A stretch of 51,889 bases of DNA from Endozoicomonas arenosclerae (GTDB lineage: Bacteria; Pseudomonadota; Gammaproteobacteria; Pseudomonadales; Endozoicomonadaceae): the NCBI RefSeq assembly GCF_001562015.1, contig NZ_LASA01000102.1, forward strand, positions 1-51,889, given 5' to 3'. Each line of letters opens with the position of its first letter. Position 1 is the stretch's first letter. The notes under the pieces were generated by a model that was not told the origin of the DNA, did no database searches, and saw only the letters and a list, made by a program, of their open reading frames with translations. The translations under genes and the position numbers were made by a program. Of this stretch, positions 17,668 through 26,387 are shown piece by piece.

Positions 17668-20493
17668 GTGGATAAAATAACGGTACAGGGTGCACGCACC
17701 CATAACCTGAAGAACATTGATCTGGATATGCCCCGGGACAGTCTGATTGTCATCACGGGTCTGTCCGGATCAGGGAAGTCGTCTCTGGCCTTCGATACCC
17801 TTTACGCTGAAGGCCAGCGTCGCTATGTTGAATCACTCTCTGCCTACGCCCGACAGTTTCTTTCGATGATGGAGAAGCCGGACGTTGATCATATTGAAGG
17901 TCTGTCACCGGCCATATCTATAGAGCAGAAGTCCACCAGCCATAACCCTCGTTCAACCGTCGGCACCATCACTGAGATATACGACTACCTGCGACTGCTT
18001 TTTGCCAGAACCGGTACACCTCGCTGCCCCAAGCATCACTTACCCCTGGAAGCGCAGACTGTCAGCCAGATGGTGGATCAAGTCCTGGCCCTGCCCGAAG
18101 GCACCAAACTGATGCTGTTAGCCCCTGTCGTCAGAGACAGAAAAGGTGAGCACCTGCATGTATTCAGTGAACTGAGAGCACAGGGTTTTATTCGTGCCCG
18201 CATTGATGGCATTGTCACTGATCTGGACAACCCACCTGAGCTGGACAAAAAGAAGAAACACACTATTGAAGTGGTCGTGGATCGTTTCAAGGTGAGAGAA
18301 GACCTGCAACTTCGCCTGGCAGAATCCTTTGAAACCGCCCTGGAGCTAACCGACGGCCTGGCCGCCATCAGCTTTATGGACGGCGACCAGGAAGACATTG
18401 TTTATTCTGCCCGGTTTGCCTGCCCTTCCTGTGGTTACAGTATTAATGAGCTGGAACCCAGAATGTTTTCCTTCAACAACCCAGCGGGTGCCTGTCCTAC
18501 CTGTGACGGTTTGGGGGTAAAACAGTTCTTTGATGAAGACCGTATTGTTCAACACCCTGAACTGACGCTTGCAGAAGGTGCTATCCGGGGCTGGGACCGA
18601 AGAAGTGTTTATTACTTTCATCTGTTGAAATCATTAGCCGCTCACTTTGGCTTTGATATTGATACCGCTTTTGATGATCTTTCGGCAGAGCAGCAGAATA
18701 TTATCCTGCACGGCTCTGGCGAAGAGCAGATCGATTTCAGCTACGTTAATGACCGGGGTGATGTCTACAAAAAACGTCATCGTTTTGAAGGCATTATTCC
18801 CAATTTCGAACGCCGTTTCCGTGAGACTGAATCCCAGTCCGTGCGGGAAGAGCTGTCCAAATACCTGAGTACCCAGCACTGTCCAAGCTGCAAAGGTACT
18901 CGTCTGCGTCAGGAATCCAGACATGTCTTTATCCAGGAGGAAGCATTACCTGATCTGGTCAAACTGCCGGTAGAACGAGCCCTTTCCTATTTTGAGGAAC
19001 TCAGCCTGCCCGGTCAGAAAGGGGAAATTGCCGAAAAAATCCTGAAAGAGATCTGCGATCGTCTGAGTTTTCTGGTGAATGTAGGACTCAACTACCTGAC
19101 CCTTGATCGCAGCGCTGATACGCTTTCAGGCGGTGAAGCACAGAGAATTCGTCTGGCCAGTCAGATTGGTGCGGGTCTTGTAGGTGTCATGTACATTCTG
19201 GATGAACCCAGCATTGGCCTGCATCAACGGGATAACGAACGACTGCTGAACACACTGACCCGCCTTCGTGATCTGGGTAATACAGTCATTGTCGTAGAAC
19301 ATGACGAAGATGCTATTCGTATGGCTGATCATGTGATCGATATCGGCCCAGGGGCTGGCGTTCATGGTGGCGAAATTATTGCCCAGGGAACACCCGCTCA
19401 AGTCATGGATAACGAAAAATCCGTAACCGGGCAATATCTCACGGGCGCCAAAAAAATTGCAGTGCCCGAGCAGCGTACACCTGTGGATAAAAAGAAGCTG
19501 CTGAAACTCAGTGGCTGCACCGGAAACAACCTGAAGAATGTCAGCCTTGAGATTCCAGTGGGCTTGATGACCTGTGTGACCGGTGTTTCCGGCTCGGGTA
19601 AGTCAACACTCATCAATAGCACGCTCTACCCTATTGCAGCCCATGCCCTGAACGGCGCCACCACATTAACGGCATCCAAACATAAAAAGATCAGCGGCCT
19701 GGATCATTTCGACAAATGCATCGACATTGATCAGAGCCCTATCGGGCGTACGCCAAGATCCAACCCTGCGACCTATACCGGTATATTCACAGCTATTCGT
19801 GAACTGTTTGCCGGGACCCAGGAAGCTCGCTCCCGTGGTTATAAACCAGGTCGTTTCAGCTTTAACGTCAAAGGCGGTCGTTGCGAAGCGTGCCAGGGTG
19901 ATGGGGTTATAAAAGTTGAAATGCACTTCCTGCCGGATATTTACGTGCCGTGTGACGTCTGTAAGGGTAAGCGATATAACCGAGAAACCCTGGACGTAAA
20001 ATACAAAGGCAAGAATATTCACGAAGTGCTGGAGATGACCGTTGAGGAAGCCCTTGAGTACTTTGAGCCGATTCCTGCCGTCAAACGCAAGCTGCAAACC
20101 TTGATGGATGTGGGTCTCTCCTACATTCATCTGGGACAGAATGCGACAACCCTTTCTGGTGGTGAGGCTCAACGAGTCAAGCTGGCCAAGGAACTCTCCA
20201 AACGGGATACCGGTAAGACCCTTTATATTCTGGACGAGCCGACAACGGGTCTGCACTTCCATGATATCCAGCAATTACTGGTGGTTCTGCACCGACTGAG
20301 AGATCACGGTAATACGGTGGTTGTCATTGAGCACAATCTGGACGTCATCAAAACGGCGGACTGGATTGTAGATCTGGGACCGGAAGGCGGCGACGGTGGA
20401 GGCCAGATCATTTCCGAAGGTACACCGGAAACTGTGGCTGAGAGCAAAGTGTCCCATACCGGACACTTCCTGAAACCCATGCTGGCCAGCTAA
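17668..20493 (+). CDS. uvrA: excinuclease ABC subunit A
   Basis: Damage-recognition ATPase of nucleotide excision repair, loading UvrB at lesions. Walker A of the first ATPase is GLSGSGKSS near residue 30. The first zinc module is [13 protein letters not shown]…CPTC, and the first signature [18 protein letters not shown] precedes [10 protein letters not shown]. The second half repeats the set: [28 protein letters not shown] with [14 protein letters not shown], then [18 protein letters not shown] and [11 protein letters not shown]. From GTG 17668 ([17 protein letters not shown]) the 941-residue product matches E. coli UvrA (940, [17 protein letters not shown]); the frame extends upstream to ATG 17620, which lacks a good ribosome-binding site. 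No clear LexA box was found. Confidence 0.97.
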   Translation: MDKITVQGARTHNLKNIDLDMPRDSLIVITGLSGSGKSSLAFDTLYAEGQRRYVESLSAYARQFLSMMEKPDVDHIEGLSPAISIEQKSTSHNPRSTVGTITEIYDYLRLLFARTGTPRCPKHHLPLEAQTVSQMVDQVLALPEGTKLMLLAPVVRDRKGEHLHVFSELRAQGFIRARIDGIVTDLDNPPELDKKKKHTIEVVVDRFKVREDLQLRLAESFETALELTDGLAAISFMDGDQEDIVYSARFACPSCGYSINELEPRMFSFNNPAGACPTCDGLGVKQFFDEDRIVQHPELTLAEGAIRGWDRRSVYYFHLLKSLAAHFGFDIDTAFDDLSAEQQNIILHGSGEEQIDFSYVNDRGDVYKKRHRFEGIIPNFERRFRETESQSVREELSKYLSTQHCPSCKGTRLRQESRHVFIQEEALPDLVKLPVERALSYFEELSLPGQKGEIAEKILKEICDRLSFLVNVGLNYLTLDRSADTLSGGEAQRIRLASQIGAGLVGVMYILDEPSIGLHQRDNERLLNTLTRLRDLGNTVIVVEHDEDAIRMADHVIDIGPGAGVHGGEIIAQGTPAQVMDNEKSVTGQYLTGAKKIAVPEQRTPVDKKKLLKLSGCTGNNLKNVSLEIPVGLMTCVTGVSGSGKSTLINSTLYPIAAHALNGATTLTASKHKKISGLDHFDKCIDIDQSPIGRTPRSNPATYTGIFTAIRELFAGTQEARSRGYKPGRFSFNVKGGRCEACQGDGVIKVEMHFLPDIYVPCDVCKGKRYNRETLDVKYKGKNIHEVLEMTVEEALEYFEPIPAVKRKLQTLMDVGLSYIHLGQNATTLSGGEAQRVKLAKELSKRDTGKTLYILDEPTTGLHFHDIQQLLVVLHRLRDHGNTVVVIEHNLDVIKTADWIVDLGPEGGDGGGQIISEGTPETVAESKVSHTGHFLKPMLAS

Positions 20494-20499
20494 GGAATA

Positions 20500-20550
20500 G
20501 CCCTGAGCCCGTCGAAGCCCCATACCACGATCCTTCGACCAGCTCAGGGT
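20500..20550. repeat. REP-like dispersed repeat, inverted copies 2 and 3
   Basis: CCCTGAGCCCGTCGAAG (20501-20517) and CTTCGACCAGCTCAGGGT (20533-20550) form an imperfect palindromic pair 8 nt after the uvrA stop. Both arms match the element at 10721-10744. Such pairs could act as 3' mRNA stabilisers or mobile REP units. Confidence 0.65.
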
Positions 20551-20573
20551 GAAAAGCCTAAACCCTCCCTCTT

Positions 20574-20613
20574 ATATCGCCTGATTCATTTGAATGACAG
20601 GATCAGGCGATAT
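20574..20613. terminator. hairpin downstream of uvrA
   Basis: A 12-bp perfect inverted repeat ATATCGCCTGAT / ATCAGGCGATAT lies 80 nt after uvrA, extendable inward by a T-G and a C-G pair. No U-run follows, so it is either a transcript-end structure for uvrA or an operator-like palindrome for the next gene. Confidence 0.35.
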
Positions 20614-20682
20614 GTACTCAAACTTGCTATTGAATTAACTTACCCTATCCGTTTAGCTACAACCTTGTAGCTTAATCATTTA

Positions 20683-21483
20683 GTGACTAGCCTCTTACCC
20701 AGTGGCTTGGCCAATCTGGCGCGTCCATTATCCAAACAGCTTTCCTTTTTCGGGCCGAACAGTCTTATGAATCTTGGTTTAGCAGAACTGTTGCTGACCA
20801 GCACTCTACTTGCAACTCCCATTTGTGCCTACGTTAACCAATTGAGTGAATACATAGACAATCTTCTTGTTCAGGGAGAGAAAGTGGTCATTCTATTGAT
20901 CAATATGAAGCCGGAAAGTATCAGTGGGGTCGATGAGGACCCCAGAATAGACTGGGAACCCAAAGCGGCGGTCAGAGCTCAAAAAAAACTGCTTAACGAA
21001 TTTCTCACCGACAGTAGTGTCTATTTTGTTGATATGGATCTCAGTTCCAACCCGACTACCCCGGTTTGGGATCTGGAAAGCCTGCTCCGGATCAAATCAC
21101 GGGAGTTTTATTATGAACAGATTGGACACACCATCGAGTACGAAGACTACGTTGTTTTACAAACTTACGACGAATACGTGAAATGGCTAGGCTCTGACTT
21201 TGAAAAGTTTCTAACCTCTAATGATATCAACACAGTGGTACCCATAGGTTGTAACAGGGATAATGCAGTAGTGGATATCGCCACCGCCAGCGCACAGAAA
21301 CGCCGAGTCATTGTCGACAGTTCTCTGAATATTCTCAGTACTGATAAAAACCCAGCCCCATCCTACACAGAACGCCTTGATGAGTCGGAAGCCGCATGGC
21401 ATGACCTGGCCGAAAAGTATCCGGATAAAATCGTCAATATCAAAAGCGTCCCCTCCGGCGAGGTCTGTGTTCTTCCGAAATAG
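20683..21483 (+). CDS. hypothetical protein with isochorismatase-like fold, catalytic Cys missing
   Basis: A weak match to the cysteine-hydrolase (isochorismatase) fold: a first strand VVILLINMKPE where the family has LLID.Q, and a later VVPIGCNRDNAVVDIATASAQKRRVIVDSS resembling the family core G…TD.CV..TA.DA...G..V.V..D. At the position of the nucleophilic cysteine this protein has Ala (RDNAV), so hydrolase activity is doubtful. The start is uncertain: GTG 20683 has no clear ribosome-binding site. ATG 20767 would give a signal-like N-terminus (MNLGLAELLLTSTLLATPICA). Converges with the gene at 21503. Confidence 0.45.
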   Translation: MTSLLPSGLANLARPLSKQLSFFGPNSLMNLGLAELLLTSTLLATPICAYVNQLSEYIDNLLVQGEKVVILLINMKPESISGVDEDPRIDWEPKAAVRAQKKLLNEFLTDSSVYFVDMDLSSNPTTPVWDLESLLRIKSREFYYEQIGHTIEYEDYVVLQTYDEYVKWLGSDFEKFLTSNDINTVVPIGCNRDNAVVDIATASAQKRRVIVDSSLNILSTDKNPAPSYTERLDESEAAWHDLAEKYPDKIVNIKSVPSGEVCVLPK

Positions 21484-21502
21484 TCTTCAGACCGGACTGC
21501 TG

Positions 21503-22345
21503 TCAAACCTCCGGATTTCGAATGGCAGAGAACTCAACAGGAAGATCTTCCAGCAGGTCGTAAACAGGCTGGCTGTCCTCAGTGTAATAGTTAACCGTAG
21601 ACGTCAACGCCGAGTGGCTGGTTGAAACCGATTGTAGATAATGAGTCACCCGGACTCTCAGGCTCACTTCCTGATTGAAATCCCCCGTAGGCGTTCGATA
21701 AACCGCCTGACTGGCTAAGGGCAGATTACTGATAGCAGTACCATCGTTATTGGTCACTGCACTCAAGGTATCGTACTCCAGAAAATCCGTTGAAGACGGT
21801 TTGATCACCAAACTCTTCGGACCCGTATAAAGCCCTTTGGGTGTGCTGCTCAGGTTATAGTCATGATTGACTTCATCGTCTGCCGAATTGTTGGCCACCG
21901 TAAAATCGGCCACTGTCTGGGAAGTACTGGTTGTTGAGCTGTTTGAAACACCAATAGACAGAGAAGGACCTGAGCCACTCACGCTCGCGCCCGCCGTCAC
22001 ACCCAGGGTTTCGCTCGTAGAAAAGGTAGTTTCACTTGAAGTTGTGCTGGGATAATCCTTTTCCAGTAACGGGTTATTCCCAAAACCATCCACACCAATG
22101 TAAACATGCACCTTCTCGGTATACCAACCTCTGTGAGTCTCGGTGTTGTAAACCATATCGCCGGTAAGACTGGCAGCCACGGTACTGTTTAGCAGGGAAA
22201 TAGTCAGAAATTTACTATCAATGCCATCAAAGCATTCCAGTTTGACTGAGAGCTGCAGGGTAATCTCGGGCTCCTGCCCATCAAAGCGATCATCCGTTCC
22301 CTTCAGAGAGAACTTATAGAGTTGGGTGTTTGAGTCTCCGCTCAT
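21503..22345 (-). CDS. possible beta-pore-forming (leukocidin-like) protein
   Basis: A 280-residue product rich in Ser and Thr. Its centre (TSETLGVTAGASVSGSGPSL, then GVSNSSTTSTSQ, about residues 105-140) alternates small/hydrophobic and polar residues around a turn, like the stem hairpin of leukocidin/aerolysin-type toxins. It is flanked by beta-rich sequence. No signal peptide is seen. ATG 22345 is used because GGAAGG lies 8 nt upstream; the longer TTG frame is unlikely. The gene follows the secreted 616-residue gene by 62 nt on the same strand, so the two may be co-transcribed. The toxin-like reading rests on pattern, not on a conserved motif. Confidence 0.4.
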   Translation of the reverse strand: MSGDSNTQLYKFSLKGTDDRFDGQEPEITLQLSVKLECFDGIDSKFLTISLLNSTVAASLTGDMVYNTETHRGWYTEKVHVYIGVDGFGNNPLLEKDYPSTTSSETTFSTSETLGVTAGASVSGSGPSLSIGVSNSSTTSTSQTVADFTVANNSADDEVNHDYNLSSTPKGLYTGPKSLVIKPSSTDFLEYDTLSAVTNNDGTAISNLPLASQAVYRTPTGDFNQEVSLRVRVTHYLQSVSTSHSALTSTVNYYTEDSQPVYDLLEDLPVEFSAIRNPEV

Positions 22346-22407
22346 AATCAATGCCTTCCGTGGTCATGACTTTATTAGAATGATCTATTTCCCATAGAGA
22401 CTCAATC

Positions 22408-24258
22408 CTATATAACACTGGCCTCTCCTGCTTCATCCGATCGCAAGGGAACAGCGGGGGCAAAGACACGCTGCCAGAAATTGATCATTCTCCGCATCTC
22501 ACTCAACTGATGCCTGTGCCCCTGGTCTTCATACCAATCATTGAAAGATCCACTTCCTCCAGGCCCAACCACTTCTTCATTGACCAGAAGATAAGCCAGA
22601 TAAGCCTGAGCCATCACCAGATCATAACGACCTGAACGCTCATTTTGACCCCGAAATGCCGCTCTGACCAGCATGTCCCAGAGGCCTGCAGCTCTACTGC
22701 CCCCTTCCCTCATCAACAACCCCAGATCAACAATAGGGAACAGAGCCCAAGCGTCTTCACCCCAGTCTACGGTCCTGATGGTTTCCAGAGAAACATCATC
22801 CCGATATTCAAACAGTCTTGTGACATGTTCGAGAAATTCTTCAGGTAGGGTGGCCGTACCTGAAGCCCAGCCCGCAAGACTTCCTCTGACGGTTTGATAG
22901 AGTTGATAAAAAAACGTCCGTTCCTGATTCATGAGCCGGTTAAGAAAATAGACATGCACCAGGTCATGAAGTGTACCCAACCAGCTGCCGGCATAACGAC
23001 CATCAGGATGAGTGATGCTGGTGTGTATCAGTGGGTGGAAGATCGCAATGGGATGAACGTTTCTGTCTCTGAGATTCAAGAGCTGCGCAATATCAGGCTC
23101 GCCATAAAATGGAGCCGGATTCATCCACTCACTCTCCGGTAAACCAGAGGCGTGCCCCAACAAGTAAGAGTAAAGCGAATAGGAAGGCACATAAATGCTG
23201 ACCAAACTTTCATGAGACTCTGTATCTATGAAGAGGTAACCAAAGTCTCTGGCATAAATCATCCATTCAAAGTTTTCGATCTGGGCCTGCATATCCGCTT
23301 GATAAGTATATTGACTGGCATGTTCGTCCTCATCCCAAACATTCAGATACTGCCTGAGCCATCTTGAAACATCCGAACTCAACACGACTTGCGTGAAATG
23401 TCGCTGACCCGAAGTAAGTTGAGACAACAGGTGTGAGAATCGCCCCAAACGCTGGCCGAGATAGGCTAGATAGCGCTGCGCTTCAACCGATGAACCAGAC
23501 ACTTCCCTATGGAGCAATTGGACATCAGAATCTGCATGGAAGTGATGATTAATCTGCAACCACATTTGAATTTCCATGAAGTCCGTTTCAGAAAACGTGC
23601 TGTCATTTATGTACAGATACAACAGGGTGTTGAAAGACTGAATACCCTGAAAGACATCTGCAGACCAATCTCCATCCTCGTAAGCCCGCCTCATCTGCTC
23701 TGCCAGCGGGCCAAAGTACGATGCATTATTGATCACCCAGCTCATGAGAAACTCTCGGGTCAGCTCCGTCACATAATCCAGAATGTGTAGCCTTGCGTTT
23801 CCAGCGGTTTGTTCACGCCAGTCAAGATAGACCGGAGGCAAAGGATCGTCTTGATTACTCTCTCCACTTTCAGAACCATTGGGGAACAATGACTGCTCTG
23901 AACTGCCAACCGATTGAGTATGATGATCACTATTGTTGCTGGTAGGCAAAACCGTACCATTACCCAATGCAGCACTGATCAGAAGAGCAATAAAATCAAC
24001 CAGAAACCCGGCATCTGCCAAACCTATAGATACAGGACCCATACCGGGCGGTCTTTTACCGGGCTGAAAGGGAAACTCATCGCCCCCACCACCCGTAGTG
24101 ACCAATGAAGCATTAGCGCCCTGTTGATAACCTGGAAAAGCCGTCAGTGGCACAGTAATGGAGTAGCTGTCATTTATAGCTGAATGCACGTCCGTACAAA
24201 AAACCAGCAAAAACAACAGTAAAAACTCTGCTGCAGGAATCCTTCTTGGAATAAACAT
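22408..24258 (-). CDS. hypothetical secreted protein, 616 residues
   Basis: Not recognised. A signal peptide (AAEFLLLFLLVFCTDVHSA) is followed by a Gly-rich segment (TTGGGGDEF), a hydrophobic patch near residues 80-100, a low-complexity Ser/Asn linker and then a Trp/Tyr-rich, probably helical domain. HDLVH (around residue 430, in TLHDLVHVYFLNRL) could bind a metal, but it is not the HExxH of zinc proteases. ATG 24258 has no clear ribosome-binding site. The pore-former-like gene lies directly downstream on the same strand. Confidence 0.6.
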   Translation of the reverse strand: MFIPRRIPAAEFLLLFLLVFCTDVHSAINDSYSITVPLTAFPGYQQGANASLVTTGGGGDEFPFQPGKRPPGMGPVSIGLADAGFLVDFIALLISAALGNGTVLPTSNNSDHHTQSVGSSEQSLFPNGSESGESNQDDPLPPVYLDWREQTAGNARLHILDYVTELTREFLMSWVINNASYFGPLAEQMRRAYEDGDWSADVFQGIQSFNTLLYLYINDSTFSETDFMEIQMWLQINHHFHADSDVQLLHREVSGSSVEAQRYLAYLGQRLGRFSHLLSQLTSGQRHFTQVVLSSDVSRWLRQYLNVWDEDEHASQYTYQADMQAQIENFEWMIYARDFGYLFIDTESHESLVSIYVPSYSLYSYLLGHASGLPESEWMNPAPFYGEPDIAQLLNLRDRNVHPIAIFHPLIHTSITHPDGRYAGSWLGTLHDLVHVYFLNRLMNQERTFFYQLYQTVRGSLAGWASGTATLPEEFLEHVTRLFEYRDDVSLETIRTVDWGEDAWALFPIVDLGLLMREGGSRAAGLWDMLVRAAFRGQNERSGRYDLVMAQAYLAYLLVNEEVVGPGGSGSFNDWYEDQGHRHQLSEMRRMINFWQRVFAPAVPLRSDEAGEASVI

Positions 24259-24514
24259 AGTTTTGAGATTATTTTTCTGAATAGGGTTATATAGTCAAGG
24301 AATTAGCTAACCGCAAAGGCTCAGGGGTAACCGGTAGACTTTCACCCTTGTTCAAACTCTCATTAGTGACGTTTACACATTGAAGCCGGGGGCCCAATGA
24401 AGGATGATTCACCCCTTGAATTTTCACCTTGAAAAACAGTGACCACTGTCGTTTCACTACAAAGACAATTACTGTTTTCAGGTATAGCGGGTTAAGCACT
24501 TTAAGGAGTTCACC

Positions 24515-24949
24515 ATGTGGGGCAAGAACAGCTCAGAAAACAGCCCGGTCAGTAGCAGCAGAAACGACGATACCATCACCCTGATTGCTGCAGGTACTGA
24601 AGTAGAAGGCGATATCCGTTTCAGAGGCATTGTCCATGTTGAGGGCCGGATCAAGGGTAATGTCAGCTCCAGTGACGGTAAACTGCAACTGATCTCCGGC
24701 AGCAGTGTTGACGGGAATATCCAGGCGGCCCACGTAGTAATTAACGGTCGTGTAACAGGCGACGTTTACGCCACTGAAAAGCTTGAACTGTCCGCTAAAG
24801 CGCATGTTGAAGGCAACGTATACTACGACGTCATGGAAATGGTGGCCGGTGCGGCGATCAACGGCAAGATGGAGCGTATGCACAAGAGTGGCGAATTGCT
24901 TCCCAACCACACGGAAGAAGAGGAAATCAAGCAGCTAGAGTCTGCCTGA
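24515..24949 (+). CDS. bactofilin family protein
   Basis: Polymer-forming cytoskeletal protein (bactofilin/CcmA, DUF583) expected to assemble into membrane-associated filaments. The central domain (about residues 20-125) shows the regular right-handed beta-helix pattern: AAGTEVEGDIRFRGIVHVEG, GNVSSSDGKLQLISGSSVDG, NIQAAHVVINGRVTGDVYAT, LELSAKAHVEGNVYYDV. Short charged tails lie at both ends. Length 144 is typical. AAGGAG lies 6 nt before ATG 24515, and a terminator follows. No peptidase partner lies next to it. Confidence 0.93.
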   Translation: MWGKNSSENSPVSSSRNDDTITLIAAGTEVEGDIRFRGIVHVEGRIKGNVSSSDGKLQLISGSSVDGNIQAAHVVINGRVTGDVYATEKLELSAKAHVEGNVYYDVMEMVAGAAINGKMERMHKSGELLPNHTEEEEIKQLESA

Positions 24950-24956
24950 TTCCCCA

Positions 24957-24987
24957 AGAGGAAAGGGTCTTCTCTTTCCTCTCTTTT
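24957..24987 (+). terminator. intrinsic terminator of the bactofilin gene
   Basis: A 9-bp stem AGAGGAAAG / CTTTCCTCT with an 8-nt loop, followed by CTTTT, starts 7 nt after the bactofilin stop. Confidence 0.7.
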
Positions 24988-25010
24988 CTGCCCACCAGCA
25001 CTTGCTGCAA

Positions 25011-26375
25011 CTATCTACCTGCCCGACGCAGTGAGGAAGGCGTAAAGTCCCGACTCCTGGCGGTACGTGAGAAGTCGATTGCCTTGGGTTCTTCGTTCAT
25101 CAACCAGTCAACGAAATATCTGCGCGCAATCAGATCGTAGAGCGTGCCCAGTGAGTACCAGCTCATCATCGGCTTGCTGAAAAAGGCCATGTGCCCCTCC
25201 CCTACACGCCATAAGTTACCCCGCTCATCGTAATGGTCGACATGGGCAATCTGCCAGGTATCTTCATCCACATAGAAAACACGTTTGGCATAAATGTGTC
25301 GCTCACTTTCTTTCAAGGTAGCTTCTACAACCCAGACTCTATGAAGCTCATAGCGGGCATGTTCCTGGTTGATATGACCTTTTTTAATGATGTCAGAGTA
25401 CTTAAGATCACGAGAGGCCACCTGATAGGCATTGTAAGGAATCAGCATTTCCTTCTTACCCATCAGCTTCATGTTGTAACGATCTGGTGCACCGTTAAAC
25501 ATATCGATGTTATCGGATGTACGCATACCTTCAGAGGCAAACGCCGGACCATCATAAGCAATGGTAGGGGCTCTTCTCACACGACGCTGGCCTGCATTAT
25601 AAACCCAGGCACCTCTTGGCTCTTTGATATGATCCAGAGGCTCTCGAACCAATTGAACATTACCAGTCATTCGCGCGGGGGCTGTGACTTTACGGGTATA
25701 GAAGTAAAGCAGGTTATCCGCATCAAAACTGCCACGGTCCAACAGGTAGTCTGGCCAAACGAGCTTGTCCTCTACTTTAATCAGACTGTAACTGCCGTTG
25801 GTTTGCACTGGCGCAAGAATACTGCCCCACTGCATACTGCCACCCTTGAAGCGGTTAATATGATTCCAGTAAACCTCAAGCCCGTTGGCAGGAATGGGGA
25901 AAGGAACATTGCCCTTGAAGCCCACCACGCCATTACCCTTGTTGGCCAGTTCCGCACTGACCGCATCGACCTTGGCGTTCTCATAGAGTTCTTTTGAATA
26001 GGCTGCTGTCCTTCGGGTTTTATAGACAGGCATTTTGTAACTGTCAGGAAAAGCTTTGAATAACGCTTTATGACCCTCTGTCAGCAGCTCCTTATACTGA
26101 TCCATGTTCTTGCTGGTAATGACATAGAGCGGCTTGTCCTGAGGGAAAGGATTCTTCAGGAATCCCTGCTCATCCATTGTGTTCACGACTTGACCGTCCC
26201 AGGCCGGAATACTGCCTGAACCGTTGGCAGACTTTTCTGCCCCCACTGGAGTCAAAGTAACTCCGAGCTTGGCAGCATCCGCCTGAGATACTTTGGCCAT
26301 AGCAACGGGCGATGTTGACAGCAGACAGGCGCTCACAAGCAGCGAAAAGATCTTGTTTGTTTTCAATACGTTCAT
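25011..26375 (-). CDS. DUF1329 family envelope protein
   Basis: Exported protein of the DUF1329 family, related to the LolB/outer-membrane lipoprotein sorting fold; exact role unknown. A signal peptide covers about residues 1-27 (SLLVSACLLSTSPVAMA). Family features include AAKLGVTLTPVGAEKSANGSGSIPAWDG after the signal, GSFDADNLLYFYTRKVTAPARMTGNV mid-protein, GQRRVRRAPTIAYD, and RVWVVEATLKESERHIYAKRVFYVDEDTWQI. Length 454 is normal. It starts 12 nt after the upstream DUF1302 gene with AGGGA 8 nt before the ATG, so the two form an operon, as is common for this pair in Pseudomonas and other marine bacteria. Confidence 0.9.
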   Translation of the reverse strand: MNVLKTNKIFSLLVSACLLSTSPVAMAKVSQADAAKLGVTLTPVGAEKSANGSGSIPAWDGQVVNTMDEQGFLKNPFPQDKPLYVITSKNMDQYKELLTEGHKALFKAFPDSYKMPVYKTRRTAAYSKELYENAKVDAVSAELANKGNGVVGFKGNVPFPIPANGLEVYWNHINRFKGGSMQWGSILAPVQTNGSYSLIKVEDKLVWPDYLLDRGSFDADNLLYFYTRKVTAPARMTGNVQLVREPLDHIKEPRGAWVYNAGQRRVRRAPTIAYDGPAFASEGMRTSDNIDMFNGAPDRYNMKLMGKKEMLIPYNAYQVASRDLKYSDIIKKGHINQEHARYELHRVWVVEATLKESERHIYAKRVFYVDEDTWQIAHVDHYDERGNLWRVGEGHMAFFSKPMMSWYSLGTLYDLIARRYFVDWLMNEEPKAIDFSRTARSRDFTPSSLRRAGR

Positions 26376-26387
26376 AATATCAGTCCC

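Noticed and set aside
22408-24258. Metalloprotease reading of the 616-residue secreted protein
   Set aside because: The motif is HDLVH rather than HExxH and no third zinc ligand pattern was recognised.
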